Assembly (NCBI RefSeq): GCF_005871185.1
Contig: NZ_SWKN01000008.1
Span: 310,001-374,000 of the forward strand
DNA: 64,000 bases
Origin: Limnobacter alexandrii
GTDB taxonomy: Bacteria > Pseudomonadota > Gammaproteobacteria > Burkholderiales > Burkholderiaceae_B
Direction of reading: 5' to 3'
The stretch's first letter is position 1; each line of letters starts with the position of its first letter. Made by a program: the position numbers and the translations under genes. The notes under the pieces are model-generated. The model did not search any database, was not told the origin of the DNA, and saw only the letters and a program-made list of their open reading frames with translations. Shown here in pieces: positions 27,437 through 37,939 of the stretch.

Positions 27437-28618
27437 TTGCAACTGGGCTGGTTAGCGCTTTTTTACGCAGCGTATTTCGCATTTGTAGGCCTGTATTCGC
27501 CGTTTTTAGGGCCTTACCTGAAGTCGATTGGCCACAACCTTGACGTAATCGCCCTGGCTTTGGGCATGATGCAGTTGATGCGAATTGTGGGCCCCTTTGC
27601 CTGGGGCTGGCTTGCTGATCACACCGGCAACAGGGTTCGCTGGATTCGGCTGGGTACTTTTGCAGGCTTTTGTTTTGCAGCCCTGGCATTTTGGTACCAG
27701 CAAACCCCCTCGCACCTCATTGTTCTGGTGTTGTTGCTGAACCTCAGTATTTCCGGTTTGGTGCCCATGTCCGATTCCTACGCCATGGAGCGTTGTGCTG
27801 GTTGCACGGGCCAGTATGGCCAGGTGCGCTTGTATGGTTCGCTTGGGTTTGTACTGGCGGTGCTGGTTTTCGGGGCAGTGGCTGACCGTTTTGGTTTTTC
27901 CTCTTACCCGTTTTGGGCTTGTGCCATGCTGCTGCTGGGGTTTGTTGCAGCCTTGAAGTTCACGCCCGATTCGCCCCGGGTAGCCAGTACTGAAAGTTCT
28001 ATTGCCTTCACCGGCAGCGGATTCAAGCGCCTGTTATTGCCCGGGCCCATGCCGCTGTTCTGGTTGGCTGCATTTTTCATGATTTTCGCGCATGGGGTTT
28101 TCTATGCATTCTTTTCGCTCTATTTGCTTGAATTCAATTACTCAGAAATGAGCATTGGCGGCTTGTGGGCCTTTGGCGTGATGTGTGAGGTGGTATTTTT
28201 TGCCCTACAAACCCGGTTTTTCAAACGTTTTTCCCTGAACACCTGGCTTTGTGTCAGCTTTGCGGCCTGTGCATTCCGCTTTGCCCTGACCGCAGCATTT
28301 CCGGAATATGGCTGGGTTATGCTGTTTGCCCAAGGTTTGCATGCTTTAACATTCGCGGCACACCACACCGCTACCATTTCCTGGTTGAGAGAAAACCTGC
28401 CAGTGAAACTGGTGGTTCGAGGGCAAGCCATGTACGCCACGATTGCCTATGGACTTGGTGGTTCGGCGGGTACATTTTTGGGCCGCTTTGCCTGGGAGTG
28501 GGGCGGGCCAGCCAGCGCTTTTGTCATGGCCTCAATCAGTGGTTTGATTGCTTTGCTTCTCGGCTGGCGTTTTACGATAGCCAGCAAGCAGTCAACTTCG
28601 GCACTTTTGTCGGGATAA
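27437..28618 (+). CDS. MFS transporter (HcaT-like phenylpropionate-permease type)
   Basis: This 393-residue protein has about twelve hydrophobic segments and the MFS inter-helix motif GWLADHTGNRVRW after helix 2. The pattern (LFYAAYFAFVGLYSPFLGPYLKSIG, then DSYAMERCAGCTGQYGQVRLYGSLGF) is that of the MFS_1-like group containing HcaT and related nucleoside permeases. The substrate cannot be told. The TTG start at 27437 begins right before the first helix; upstream there is only a weak ribosome binding site (GGGCAGG). It follows aroC by 27 bases on the same strand. Confidence 0.85.
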   Translation: MQLGWLALFYAAYFAFVGLYSPFLGPYLKSIGHNLDVIALALGMMQLMRIVGPFAWGWLADHTGNRVRWIRLGTFAGFCFAALAFWYQQTPSHLIVLVLLLNLSISGLVPMSDSYAMERCAGCTGQYGQVRLYGSLGFVLAVLVFGAVADRFGFSSYPFWACAMLLLGFVAALKFTPDSPRVASTESSIAFTGSGFKRLLLPGPMPLFWLAAFFMIFAHGVFYAFFSLYLLEFNYSEMSIGGLWAFGVMCEVVFFALQTRFFKRFSLNTWLCVSFAACAFRFALTAAFPEYGWVMLFAQGLHALTFAAHHTATISWLRENLPVKLVVRGQAMYATIAYGLGGSAGTFLGRFAWEWGGPASAFVMASISGLIALLLGWRFTIASKQSTSALLSG

Positions 28619-28708
28619 ACTGTCCTATACGGGTAATTGATGTCAACTTCTCGGCATTGTGTGCCGTTTCTAGAAAGCGGTTTTACTGAAAATTACAGGT
28701 GAAAAACA

Positions 28709-29542
28709 ATGGTATTTTCCGGACTTAAGCGACGCACCACTTTAACGCTGACACTTGCGTTTTCAACGGGGGTGTTGGCAGCGTGTTTAACCACCCAAAC
28801 CACCACGGGTGGGGCTGTTGGGGTTGAGCGTTCCCAGTTTGTGCTGGTTTCCTCGGCCGAAGTGGACGCGGCCGCTGCGAAAGGCTATGCCGACGTTATC
28901 GCCAAGGCCCAGAAAGAGGGCAAGTTGAACCGCGATGCCAAACAAGTGGCCCGGGTACGCGCCATTGCCAATCGCCTTATTCCTCAAACCGTGGCCTTTC
29001 GGCCCGATGCGCCGCAGTGGAAATGGGAAGTCAACGTGATTGAATCGGACCAGCTGAATGCTTGGTGCATGGCGGGGGGCAAAATTGCTTTTTACTCCGC
29101 CTTGATTGAAAAACTGGCCCTGACTGACGATGAAATCGCGGCCATCATGGGGCATGAGATTGCTCATGCTTTGCGGGAACACAGCCGGGAACGAATTTCG
29201 CAGCAACTCGCCACGAACCTTGGGTTGGATCTGGCTTCGGCTGTTTTTGGTTTGTCTCGTGGTGCATCCGACCTGGCGGGTATGGCCGCGAATGTTGCAA
29301 TTTCGCTGCCGTATGGCCGATCTCACGAAGTTGAGTCTGACCGGATTGGCGTGGAGTTGGCGGCGCGTGCGGGTTATAACCCCCGCGCTGCAATTAGTGT
29401 TTGGCAGAAGATGAGCAAGGCTGGTGGTGGTTCGCCTCCCGAGCTGTTGTCAACTCATCCTTCGCCTGAAAATCGAATTCAGGATCTTGAAGTGTATTCG
29501 GCCCGGGTTCAGCCTTTGTATGAGCAAGCCAAGAAGCGTTAA
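28709..29542 (+). CDS. M48-family metalloprotease lipoprotein
   Basis: The 277-residue protein has a lipoprotein signal peptide with lipobox LAAC (Cys26) and an M48 peptidase domain: zinc motif HEIAH at residues 149-153 and the third ligand in SHEVESDRIGVELAARAGY. It resembles the LoiP/YcaL group of outer-membrane-anchored proteases that degrade misassembled envelope proteins. It lacks the TPR domain of BepA, so it is the short type. AGGTG sits about six bases upstream of the ATG. It stands between the MFS gene and leuC as a single gene. Confidence 0.9.
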   Translation: MVFSGLKRRTTLTLTLAFSTGVLAACLTTQTTTGGAVGVERSQFVLVSSAEVDAAAAKGYADVIAKAQKEGKLNRDAKQVARVRAIANRLIPQTVAFRPDAPQWKWEVNVIESDQLNAWCMAGGKIAFYSALIEKLALTDDEIAAIMGHEIAHALREHSRERISQQLATNLGLDLASAVFGLSRGASDLAGMAANVAISLPYGRSHEVESDRIGVELAARAGYNPRAAISVWQKMSKAGGGSPPELLSTHPSPENRIQDLEVYSARVQPLYEQAKKR

Positions 29543-29696
29543 GCGCGGGCTACTTGATTTTGGGGCGCGGCCATACCGGCTGTGCTGCAAGGCCTGGGCT
29601 GGCTGTGGCATAATTAGGGGTTATTCCACGTAATTTGCTGACCCTTTTGGTGCACCAGGTGAACTGAATGAGTCGGCCCGAAGCAGGTCTTTGAAA

Positions 29697-31097
29697 ATGG
29701 CAAAAACTCTTTACGACAAACTCTGGGAAAGTCATGTGGTGCGCACCGAAGACGATGGCACCTCGCTGATCTACATTGACCGCCATTTGCTGCATGAGGT
29801 GACCAGCCCTCAAGCCTTTGAAGGTTTGGAGCTTGCCGGCCGTGACTTGTGGCGCAACAGCGCCAACCTGGCTGTGGTAGACCACAACGTGCCCACCACC
29901 GATCGTTCCAAAGGCATTGCAGACCCTACCTCGCGTTTGCAGGTTGAAACCCTGGACAAAAATGCAAAAGCCCACGGTTTGACCTATTTCGACATCAAAG
30001 ACCTGCGTCAAGGCATTGTGCATGTGATCGGACCAGAGCAGGGCGCGACCTTGCCGGGCATGACTGTGGTGTGTGGCGACTCTCACACCAGCACTCATGG
30101 CGCAATTGGTGCGCTGGCGTTTGGCATTGGTACCTCGGAAGTTGAGCATGTCATGGCCACCCAGTGTTTGCTCATGAAGAAGGCCAAAAACATGCTGGTG
30201 CGTGTTGAGGGCACTTTGGGCAAAGGCGTGTCTGCCAAAGATGTCATTCTGGCCATTATTGGCAAAATTGGCACAGCGGGTGGTACTGGCTATGCCATTG
30301 AATTTGCAGGCTCAGCCATTCGCGGCTTGTCGGTTGAAGGCCGCATGACCATGTGCAATATGGCCATTGAGGGCGGGGCCCGTTCTGGCATGGTCGCTGT
30401 GGATGAAAAAACAATTGAATACGTGAAGGGGCGCCCGTTCAGCCCGAAAGGCGACATGTGGGATGCCGCTGTTGCTTACTGGAAAACCTTGCATTCAGAT
30501 GAAGGTGCACATTTTGACCAGGTGGTTGAACTGCGCGCTGAAGACATTCAGCCACAAGTGAGCTGGGGTACTTCACCCGAGATGGTGACTGATGTGCACG
30601 GCGTGGTGCCCGATCCCGCCTCTGTGGCAGACCCGGTGAAACGCCAGGGCTACGAGCGCGCCTTGCAATACATGGGCCTGAAGCCTTTGCAGAAAATCGA
30701 GGAAATCAGCGTGGACACGGTGTTTATTGGTTCTTGCACCAATTCGCGCATCGAAGATTTGCGCGACGCCGCAGCAGTGGTAAAGGGCAAGAAAAAAGCG
30801 GAATCGGTCAAGCTGGCCATGGTGGTTCCGGGTTCAGGATTGGTCAAGGCCCAGGCGGAACAAGAGGGCTTGGACAAAATTTTCCTCGAAGCCGGATTTG
30901 AATGGCGCGAGCCCGGTTGCTCCATGTGCCTGGCCATGAATGCGGATCGCTTGGGCAGTGGAGAGCGTTGTGCCTCTACCAGCAACCGGAACTTTGAAGG
31001 ACGTCAAGGTGCGGGCGGCCGTACACACCTTGTCAGCCCGGCCATGGCGGCTGCGGCAGCGATTGCAGGCCATTTCACTGATTCCAGAAACTTCTAA
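29697..31097 (+). CDS. leuC: 3-isopropylmalate dehydratase large subunit
   Basis: LeuC, with LeuD, isomerises 2- to 3-isopropylmalate in leucine synthesis via a [4Fe-4S] cluster. The 466-residue protein begins [14 protein letters not shown] and contains the cluster ligands in [16 protein letters not shown] and GCSMCLAMN, plus [28 protein letters not shown]. The ATG at 29697 matches the family; a TTG six bases earlier is possible. A candidate extended -10 (TGGCATAAT) lies near 29606. The gene is followed by a tiny lipoprotein gene, then leuD and leuB. Confidence 0.97.
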   Translation: MAKTLYDKLWESHVVRTEDDGTSLIYIDRHLLHEVTSPQAFEGLELAGRDLWRNSANLAVVDHNVPTTDRSKGIADPTSRLQVETLDKNAKAHGLTYFDIKDLRQGIVHVIGPEQGATLPGMTVVCGDSHTSTHGAIGALAFGIGTSEVEHVMATQCLLMKKAKNMLVRVEGTLGKGVSAKDVILAIIGKIGTAGGTGYAIEFAGSAIRGLSVEGRMTMCNMAIEGGARSGMVAVDEKTIEYVKGRPFSPKGDMWDAAVAYWKTLHSDEGAHFDQVVELRAEDIQPQVSWGTSPEMVTDVHGVVPDPASVADPVKRQGYERALQYMGLKPLQKIEEISVDTVFIGSCTNSRIEDLRDAAAVVKGKKKAESVKLAMVVPGSGLVKAQAEQEGLDKIFLEAGFEWREPGCSMCLAMNADRLGSGERCASTSNRNFEGRQGAGGRTHLVSPAMAAAAAIAGHFTDSRNF

Positions 31098-31115
31098 AAC
31101 AGAGGAGTGTTTGAT

Positions 31116-31253
31116 ATGAAAATCGTTTCCGCAATTTTGCTTGCTTTGTCAGCCTTGTCGTTGTCTGCCTGTAACACCATTGAGGGCATGGGCAAAGACA
31201 TCAAGGCCGGTGGCGCAGCCATTGAACGCTCAGCCGACGAAAACAAGAAGTAA
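31116..31253 (+). CDS. Entericidin A/B-family micro-lipoprotein
   Basis: This 45-residue ORF encodes a lipoprotein precursor: a hydrophobic leader [19 protein letters not shown] with lipobox LSAC at Cys19, then [19 protein letters not shown], the entericidin signature. E. coli entericidins are an antidote/toxin pair of small membrane lipoproteins; members in other proteobacteria are of unknown function. A strong AGAGGAG lies just upstream. It is inserted between leuC (18 bases after its stop) and leuD in the leucine operon. Confidence 0.88.
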   Translation: MKIVSAILLALSALSLSACNTIEGMGKDIKAGGAAIERSADENKK

Positions 31254-31338
31254 TTTTTTTGCATTTCTATGCCGTGCGAGCAAGCGTTTGCTTGCATGGC
31301 TTGAACTCCGGATGAACCGGAACATTCACGGATTAATT

Positions 31339-31980
31339 ATGGACAAATTTGTAACCCACACTGGCATTGCCGTTGCGTTGAACCGCGCCAATGTGGACAC
31401 CGACGCCATCATCCCCAAACAATTCCTGAAAAGCATCAAGCGCACTGGTTTTGGTGAGCACTTGTTTGATGGTTGGCGCTATCTGGACGAAGGTGAGCCT
31501 GGCATGGATTGCACCAAGCGCCCCCTGAATCCCGATTTCGAACTGAACAAACCAGAATTCAAGGGCGGTACTGTGCTGGTGGCAGGTCCCAATTTTGGTT
31601 GCGGCTCTTCTCGAGAGCATGCGCCTTGGGCACTTCAGCAATATGGTTTCAAGGCAGTTATTTCGAGCAGTTTTGCTGATATTTTCTTCAATAATTGCTT
31701 TAAGAATGGATTCTTACCTATTGTTTTAAAAGAAGAAGAAGTTAAAGATATTTTTTCAGCGATTGATGCCAAGCCTGGTATTGAAATCACGGTAAGCCTT
31801 GAGCACCAAACGGTGAGTATTGCTGGCAAAAGTTATGGCTTCAACGTGGATGCATTCCGCAAGCACTGCCTGATGAACGGTTTTGATGACATTGGCCTGA
31901 CCTTGCAGCATCGTGAAGAAATTGTCGCTTTCGAGAAAAACCGCTTGGCCAATCAGCCTTGGCTGGCCAACACCATTTAA
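31339..31980 (+). CDS. leuD: 3-isopropylmalate dehydratase small subunit
   Basis: LeuD is the swivelling-domain partner of LeuC. From the ATG at 31339 the protein has 213 residues with [21 protein letters not shown], the substrate-recognition block, and [15 protein letters not shown]. The frame is open back to 31141, but that part overlaps the entericidin gene and is not LeuD-like. A conspicuous AT-rich patch (about 24% G+C over 31681-31760 by hand count, with two TTA leucine codons) lies in the middle of an otherwise ordinary gene. The protein sequence in the patch ([17 protein letters not shown]) is still normal for LeuD. Confidence 0.95.
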   Translation: MDKFVTHTGIAVALNRANVDTDAIIPKQFLKSIKRTGFGEHLFDGWRYLDEGEPGMDCTKRPLNPDFELNKPEFKGGTVLVAGPNFGCGSSREHAPWALQQYGFKAVISSSFADIFFNNCFKNGFLPIVLKEEEVKDIFSAIDAKPGIEITVSLEHQTVSIAGKSYGFNVDAFRKHCLMNGFDDIGLTLQHREEIVAFEKNRLANQPWLANTI

Positions 31981-32004
31981 CCAGACAATAAACCGAGAAC
32001 ACGA

Positions 32005-33096
32005 ATGACTTTAAAGATTGCCGTAATGCCCGGTGACGGTATTGGCCAGGAAATCACAGCCCAAGCAGTGAAGGTGCTTGAAGCCCTGAAAACCGATGGT
32101 TTGAATATTGAGTTTGAGCACGCCCTGATTGGTGGCGTGGCTTACCGTGAAAAAGGTGTTCCACTGCCGGAAGAGACGGTGGCCTTGGCCAAGGCTTCAG
32201 ATGCAGTGTTGTTCGGTGCCGTGGGCGATTTTTCTCTGGACACGCTTCCGCGCCATTTGCGCCCCGAGCAAGCCATTCTGGGCATTCGCAAGGCTTTGAA
32301 TTTGTTTGCCAACTTCCGCCCAGCCATGGTGTACGAGGAATTGGCCGATGCGTCTACGTTGCGTCCGGAAGTGGTAGCGGGGCTGGACATTCTGATTGTT
32401 CGGGAATTGACTGGCGACATTTATTTCGGCACGCCACGTGGCAACCGCATTGCTGAGGATGGTCCTTTCAAGGGCGAACGCGAGGCATTTGACACCATGC
32501 GCTACGCCGAAACCGAGATTCGCCGCATTGCCCATGTGGCCTTTCAGGCTGCGCAAAAGCGCGGTGGCAAGCTGTGCTCTGTCGACAAGGCCAATGTGTT
32601 GGAAACCACCCAGTTTTGGCGCGACATTGTGACTGAAGTGGGCAAGGAATACAGCGATGTTGAATTGAGCCACATGTACGTGGACAACTGCGCCATGCAG
32701 TTGTTGAAAAACCCCAAGCAGTTTGATGTCATCGTGACGGGTAACCTGTTCGGTGATATTTTGTCCGATGAAGCGTCGATGTTGACTGGCTCTATCGGCA
32801 TGTTGCCCTCGGCTTCGCTGAATGAATCAAACTTTGGCTTGTACGAACCAATTCATGGTTCAGCGCCTGATATTGCTGGCAAAGACCTGGCCAACCCCAT
32901 GGCCACGGTGCTTTCTGCGGCAATGATGCTGCGTTATACATTCGGTCTGGAGGACTACGCCACACGCATTGAAAATGCGGTGAAATCCGTGCTGGCCACT
33001 GGCCCGCGTACAGGCGATATTTGGCGCGAAGGCAAGGTACGCACCGGCACTGCAGGTATGGGCGATGCGATTGTTGCAGCGCTGGCCAAGCAGTGA
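32005..33096 (+). CDS. leuB: 3-isopropylmalate dehydrogenase
   Basis: LeuB oxidatively decarboxylates 3-isopropylmalate with NAD+. The 363-residue protein starts [15 protein letters not shown] and has [16 protein letters not shown] in the substrate region. The metal/NAD region includes [28 protein letters not shown] and the late [17 protein letters not shown] block. It follows leuD by 24 bases and precedes asd by 47, in the usual Burkholderiales order. Confidence 0.97.
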   Translation: MTLKIAVMPGDGIGQEITAQAVKVLEALKTDGLNIEFEHALIGGVAYREKGVPLPEETVALAKASDAVLFGAVGDFSLDTLPRHLRPEQAILGIRKALNLFANFRPAMVYEELADASTLRPEVVAGLDILIVRELTGDIYFGTPRGNRIAEDGPFKGEREAFDTMRYAETEIRRIAHVAFQAAQKRGGKLCSVDKANVLETTQFWRDIVTEVGKEYSDVELSHMYVDNCAMQLLKNPKQFDVIVTGNLFGDILSDEASMLTGSIGMLPSASLNESNFGLYEPIHGSAPDIAGKDLANPMATVLSAAMMLRYTFGLEDYATRIENAVKSVLATGPRTGDIWREGKVRTGTAGMGDAIVAALAKQ

Positions 33097-33143
33097 GAAG
33101 GCGTAATCGCAATTCAAGAATTTAAAAGTACTGGAGTTTTGTT

Positions 33144-34268
33144 ATGTTGAAAGTTGGTTTGGTTGGATGGCGTGGCATGGTGGGTTCCGTGCTGATGCAA
33201 CGCATGCAAGAAGAGAATGATTTCGCGCATTTCGAGCCGATTTTCTTCTCCACTTCGAATGCGGGTGGCAAGGCACCGGCTTTCGCTGGCAACGCTGGCC
33301 CATTGCAAGATGCAAACAGCATCGACGCCTTGAAGCAAATGGATGTGGTATTGACTTGCCAGGGCGGTGACTACACCAATGAGGTGTTCCCCAAGCTGCG
33401 CGAGGCGGGCTGGAATGGGTACTGGATTGACGCGGCTTCAAGCCTGCGCATGAAAGACGACGCCATCATCATTCTTGACCCCGTGAATATGAACGTGATC
33501 AAGGATGGCCTGACCAAGGGTATCAAGAATTATGTAGGTGGTAACTGTACAGTGTCGCTGATGCTGATGGCATTGGGTGGCTTGTTCCAGAATGACAAGA
33601 TCGAATGGATCACCTCCATGACTTACCAGGCTGCCTCTGGCGCTGGTGCACAGAACATGCGCGAACTGATTTCGCAAATGGGTAGCATTCACGGTTCAGT
33701 CAAAGACCTGTTGGCCGACCCGGCATCTGCCATTCTGGAAATCGATCGCAAGGTGGCCCAGCATATTAATTCTGATGCTTACCCAACTGACAATTTTGGT
33801 GTGCCACTGGGCGGAAGCCTCATTCCCTGGATTGACAAAGACCTGGGCAATGGCCAGTCCAAAGAAGAATGGAAGGGCGGTGCTGAAACCAATAAAATTC
33901 TGGGCAAACCCGCCATGGGTGCACCCGGTTGTGTGCCTGTAGACGGCTTGTGTGTGCGTGTGGGTGCCATGCGCTGCCACTCGCAGGCTTTGACCATCAA
34001 GCTGAAGCAAGACATTCCTTTGAATGAGATCAATGACATGCTTGCCAAGGCCAATGATTGGGTTAAAGTGGTGCCCAACGAGCGTGATGCATCCATGCGC
34101 GATTTAACCCCGGCTGCTGTCACTGGCCGTATGCATGTGCCTGTGGGCCGTTTGAGAAAAATGGCCATGGGCGGCAGCTACCTGAGCGCGTTTACTGTGG
34201 GCGATCAGCTGTTGTGGGGTGCGGCCGAGCCCCTGCGCCGTATGCTGCGTATTTTGATCGAACGCTAA
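33144..34268 (+). CDS. asd: Aspartate-semialdehyde dehydrogenase
   Basis: Asd reduces aspartyl phosphate to aspartate semialdehyde, supplying lysine, threonine and methionine. The 374-residue protein belongs to the long E. coli-like type: [23 protein letters not shown] (NADP-binding), active-site Cys in [19 protein letters not shown], and the His block [17 protein letters not shown]. It works with aspartate kinase encoded about 11 kb downstream. No anomalies. Confidence 0.97.
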   Translation: MLKVGLVGWRGMVGSVLMQRMQEENDFAHFEPIFFSTSNAGGKAPAFAGNAGPLQDANSIDALKQMDVVLTCQGGDYTNEVFPKLREAGWNGYWIDAASSLRMKDDAIIILDPVNMNVIKDGLTKGIKNYVGGNCTVSLMLMALGGLFQNDKIEWITSMTYQAASGAGAQNMRELISQMGSIHGSVKDLLADPASAILEIDRKVAQHINSDAYPTDNFGVPLGGSLIPWIDKDLGNGQSKEEWKGGAETNKILGKPAMGAPGCVPVDGLCVRVGAMRCHSQALTIKLKQDIPLNEINDMLAKANDWVKVVPNERDASMRDLTPAAVTGRMHVPVGRLRKMAMGGSYLSAFTVGDQLLWGAAEPLRRMLRILIER

Positions 34269-34332
34269 GCTGCATCAATATTGATCCCAAAAAAGCTGCC
34301 GAAGGTGGCTTGTACATTCATGGAGTAAACGG

Positions 34333-36519
34333 GTGAGGCATACCAAAAAGAAGATTCTGCCCTTTGTTTTTGCGTCAGGTTTGTTGGCAAGTTCCTTCGC
34401 GCAGGCAGCGCAGCTCGGTAAGCTCGAAGTGCTGTCGGGTGCGGGCGAGCCCTTTTTGGCTGAAATCCAGGTTGATTTGGTGTTGCCAGAGGAACGTGCT
34501 TCCTTGCAGGCCAAGCTGGCTTCTGCTGAGGCTTTCAGGGCGGCGCGCCTGAGCATGGATCCAAACCTGAAGAATCTTCAGTTTGCCGTGCAAGATGGCC
34601 CCCAGCCCGGTACAGCCCTTGTCAAAATTACGTCGGCGCAGCCTTTGCCCGCCGGTTTCATCGATACCTTGGTTGAATTGACTTGGGCGGGTGGGCGTGT
34701 TGCCCGCGAATACACCCTGACTGTGCCAGTGGGTGTGGCCAAGGCCGATGAGCCTGCAACAAGCCTTCCTGAAATTCGACCCCCGATGGCGCCGCCGCCA
34801 GTGGCCGCGCCTTCCCGCCCGCCCGCAGCTTCCGCGCCGGCCCCGGCTGCGCCGCCCGTAGTGCCTGAAGGCACTTTGAATGTTCAGCGTGGTGACACCC
34901 TGTCGGAGTTGGCTTTGCAGCTGGTGGGCGACGGTGTGACGCTGAACCAGGCCATGGCGGCAATTTACCAGGCCAACAAAGATTCATTCATCAACGGCAG
35001 CGTGCATTTGATTCGTGAAGGTGCACAAATTCGGGTTCCCAACCGAGCTGCGTTGCGGGCCAACAATGCCAATGAGGCTTTGCTGATACTTGCGCAGAAC
35101 GACGATCGCAATGTGTACTCTGCTTATGCTCGTCAAATCGGTTTGCTGACGGTGGACAATCAAGTTGCTTCCGCAGATTCGACCAGTAGTCAGGGAAGCA
35201 TTACTCCGAAAGAGCAAGCCCCCAACGCAAACAGCGGTGCGCCAGCAGATCGCTTGCAAATTGCACCCGGCGCTGCCCAAGGTTCGGGCAATGCGGATGC
35301 GAACGCAGAAGAGTTGCTTGCCAAAAACAAGGCACTGGCCGAGGCGAATGAACGAATTGCATTGCTTGAAAAGAATGTGAGCGATTTGCAGCGATTGCTC
35401 GACATGCAAAAGGATTTGAGCGGCGAACCTGCGGCACCTGCTGGCGCAGGAACAACAGCAGAGCCCACTGATTCGACTGAGCCGGCCGCTGTCGATGTGC
35501 CGTCGGAAACACTGGCGGATGATGAAGCCACTGAGCAAACAACTGAGCAATTCGCTGATGCGCCACAGGCTGGCGAAGCGGCTGAAGCCACAGAAGGTGT
35601 GCAAGCGCCCGTAGAACAAGCGCCAGTCGAAGAGCAACCGTTTGACTGGATGCCCTGGATTTTGGCTGGCGCGGGTGGTTTGGCTGTGTTGGTTGTACTG
35701 CTGCTGATTGCCCGTGCACGCAAGAAAAAAGCCGGGAATGAGGAAGATCAGTTTGATGCGGAAGACGATTCTTCTTTCAGTGAAGTGAATGAGTTTGATG
35801 AAACCATAGCAGCGGCCAGTGCGGGTATTGCAGCTGAGCGCGCCAGCAGTTTGAACAAGGCTGAGAACTCTGATTTTGATCTGGATGAAGTGCTGAATGA
35901 TCGATTGAAGACGGCGGACTTGGATGATGCCACGCAGATGCGTGCGGCCCCTGAGGAAGTGAAAGCTGAACCAGCTGCGGATGACGACATTCCTGAACTG
36001 AATGAGGCTTCTGATGAGGCACTGCAGCACAAGGAGTCTTTGGACAGCGAGGTGACGCTCGATTTTCCTGAGGAAGAATCAGGCAAATCAGAATCGGGTT
36101 CAATTCTCGATGATCTGGATGAGATCGAGAAGGGCACCTTGGCAGCGCAGGAAGAACTGGATGAATTGCGCAAACAGCCCGCGCCCGATTACGAGGATGC
36201 TGCAAGTGAAATAGATGCCGCCTTTGATGATTTGGTGGACATTGAGGACGAGAAGGGCAGCCCGGATTCCACTGAGGCAACGCCTGCTGACGTGTCCGAG
36301 GAAGGGGACAAGGTGCTTGCTGACCTGGATATGGATGTTCCAAACCCGAAGGTGGACGATGCCACATGGCAAGAAGTTGCCACCAAGCTGGACCTGGCGG
36401 GCGCGTATGTTGAAATTGGCGATGCCGACGGTGCCAAAGAGTTGCTGAACGAAATAGTCAAGAAAGGCGATGATGACCAGGTTCGCAAGGCCAAGGCGCT
36501 TTTGGCCACGTTGAGCTAA
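34333..36519 (+). CDS. fimV: FimV/HubP-family pole-organising protein
   Basis: FimV is a large inner-membrane protein with a periplasmic LysM domain and a cytoplasmic acidic region that organises the cell pole and type IV pilus or twitching functions. Seen here (728 residues): signal-like N-terminus, FimV N-terminal domain (AQLGKLEVLSGAGEPFLAEI), Pro-rich linker, LysM-like region (about 180-235: NVQRGDTLSELALQLVG), a coiled coil (LAKNKALAEANERIALLEKNVSDLQRLLDM), one transmembrane helix (WILAGAGGLAVLVVLLLIARARKK), an Asp/Glu-rich cytoplasmic part and the C-terminal TPR-like FimV motif (KLDLAGAYVEIGDADGAKELL). The GTG start has a GGAG upstream. truA begins at the base after its stop. Confidence 0.93.
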   Translation: MRHTKKKILPFVFASGLLASSFAQAAQLGKLEVLSGAGEPFLAEIQVDLVLPEERASLQAKLASAEAFRAARLSMDPNLKNLQFAVQDGPQPGTALVKITSAQPLPAGFIDTLVELTWAGGRVAREYTLTVPVGVAKADEPATSLPEIRPPMAPPPVAAPSRPPAASAPAPAAPPVVPEGTLNVQRGDTLSELALQLVGDGVTLNQAMAAIYQANKDSFINGSVHLIREGAQIRVPNRAALRANNANEALLILAQNDDRNVYSAYARQIGLLTVDNQVASADSTSSQGSITPKEQAPNANSGAPADRLQIAPGAAQGSGNADANAEELLAKNKALAEANERIALLEKNVSDLQRLLDMQKDLSGEPAAPAGAGTTAEPTDSTEPAAVDVPSETLADDEATEQTTEQFADAPQAGEAAEATEGVQAPVEQAPVEEQPFDWMPWILAGAGGLAVLVVLLLIARARKKKAGNEEDQFDAEDDSSFSEVNEFDETIAAASAGIAAERASSLNKAENSDFDLDEVLNDRLKTADLDDATQMRAAPEEVKAEPAADDDIPELNEASDEALQHKESLDSEVTLDFPEEESGKSESGSILDDLDEIEKGTLAAQEELDELRKQPAPDYEDAASEIDAAFDDLVDIEDEKGSPDSTEATPADVSEEGDKVLADLDMDVPNPKVDDATWQEVATKLDLAGAYVEIGDADGAKELLNEIVKKGDDDQVRKAKALLATLS

Positions 36520-37284
36520 ATGAACAGAGTGGCCTTGGGCCTGTGCTATGACGGCCACGAGTTTGAAGGCTGGCAAACCCAACCGCATGGCCGCACTGTT
36601 CAGGATTATTTGACCAAAGCCATTGAGGCCATAGCCCAAGAATCCATTTCCTTAACTTGTGCGGGCCGAACCGACACTGGCGTGCATGCCCGCCAGCAGG
36701 TGGTGCATTTTGATACTGCGGCCGACAGGCCGCTGACGGCTTGGGTTAAAGGGGTCAACAACAGCTTGCCACCCACCATTTCCGTGCAGGGTGCAAAGCA
36801 GGTTGATTCCGGTTTTCATGCGCGTTTCAGCGCGGTATCACGTACCTACCGGTACTATTTTTACAGTGCGCCAGTTCGCGATCCGTTCAAGCGTTTCATG
36901 ACCTGGGTGTATTACCCGCTCGATTTGGCAGCCATGCGCCGGGCGGCTGCCTGCCTGTTGGGTACCCATGATTTCAGTGCCTTTCGTGCCTCGCAATGCC
37001 AGGCGGCAAGCCCGGTGCGCACTTTGTATGCTTTAAACCTGATTGAAGCTGGTGACCATTGCTATTTTGAGATTCACGGCAATGCGTTTTTGCACCACAT
37101 GGTGAGAAACCTGATGGGCAGTCTCATGGAAGTAGGCCAGCACAGACAAGCCGAGGGCTGGTTGAAAGAGGTTCTGGAATCCAAAAACAGAAGCCTGGCG
37201 GCAAAAACTTATCCCGCCCAAGGTTTAAGCTTGTGGAATATTGAGTACCCTGAGCATTACGGAATACAGGACCTGTTTGCATGA
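36520..37284 (+). CDS. truA: tRNA pseudouridine(38-40) synthase
   Basis: TruA makes pseudouridine at positions 38-40 of tRNA anticodon arms. The 254-residue protein starts RVALGLCYDGHEFEGWQTQP and has the catalytic aspartate in CAGRTDTGVHARQQVVHF; a later block is FHARFSAVSRTYRYYFY. The ATG directly abuts the fimV stop and the stop overlaps trpF by four bases (ATGA). Its place between fimV and trpF is standard for the order. Confidence 0.96.
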   Translation: MNRVALGLCYDGHEFEGWQTQPHGRTVQDYLTKAIEAIAQESISLTCAGRTDTGVHARQQVVHFDTAADRPLTAWVKGVNNSLPPTISVQGAKQVDSGFHARFSAVSRTYRYYFYSAPVRDPFKRFMTWVYYPLDLAAMRRAAACLLGTHDFSAFRASQCQAASPVRTLYALNLIEAGDHCYFEIHGNAFLHHMVRNLMGSLMEVGQHRQAEGWLKEVLESKNRSLAAKTYPAQGLSLWNIEYPEHYGIQDLFA

Positions 37285-37916
37285 GAACCCGAATCAAGTT
37301 GTGCGGCTTTCAAACGGAAGACACGGTGCGTGCGGCCACACGGGCCGGGGCTGATGCTGTGGGTTTCGTGTTTTACCCGCCTTCACCGCGCCACATTGAG
37401 GTGAAGCAGGCTGGCCTGCTTGCTCGTTGTTTGGGTGCCTGGCAAACCCCGGTTGCCTTGTTTGTGAACCCGCAGGCTGATTTCGTGAATTCCGTAATCT
37501 CGGAAATTCCCAATGTGCTGTTGCAGTTTCATGGCGATGAAAGCCCGGAGTTTTGCGAAAGTTTTCTTCGTCCCTACCTCAAAGCCATTCGAATGAAGGC
37601 TGGGGTGGACTTGCGGGTGGAGAGCGCGCGGTTTGAGTCTGCGCAGGCGCTTCTTGTCGATTCCTGGAGCGAGGCGTATGGTGGAACTGGACATACTTTT
37701 GACTGGTCTTTGCTGCCCAAAGCAGGTGAACTGAAGCAGGCTTTGGTATTATCCGGGGGGTTGGATGCAGGCAATGTTGAGCAAGCCATTCATGGTTTGC
37801 AACCCTACGGCGTCGACGTGTCCAGCGGGATTGAGTCGGCGCGCGGCATCAAGAGCATCGAGAAAATTGAAATGTTCTGCAAGGCGGTCCAGAAGGCCGA
37901 TGCAGGGCTGTTGTAA
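37281..37916 (+). CDS. trpF: Phosphoribosylanthranilate isomerase
   Basis: TrpF catalyses the Amadori rearrangement in tryptophan synthesis. The 211-residue TIM-barrel protein begins TRIKLCGFQTEDTVRAATRAGADAVGFVFYPPSPRHI (catalytic Cys in KLCG), with LLQFHGDESPEFCE and the late SGLDAGN-like block LVLSGGLDAGNVEQAI and VDVSSGIESARGIKS. The ATG is coupled to the end of truA; trpB follows after 23 bases. Confidence 0.95.
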   Translation: MRTRIKLCGFQTEDTVRAATRAGADAVGFVFYPPSPRHIEVKQAGLLARCLGAWQTPVALFVNPQADFVNSVISEIPNVLLQFHGDESPEFCESFLRPYLKAIRMKAGVDLRVESARFESAQALLVDSWSEAYGGTGHTFDWSLLPKAGELKQALVLSGGLDAGNVEQAIHGLQPYGVDVSSGIESARGIKSIEKIEMFCKAVQKADAGLL

Positions 37917-37939
37917 GTGAACCCAGATAGAGCAGCATC

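Noticed and set aside
31141-31338. 66-codon upstream extension of leuD
   Set aside because: Overlaps the entericidin gene in another frame; LeuD begins at the ATG at 31339.
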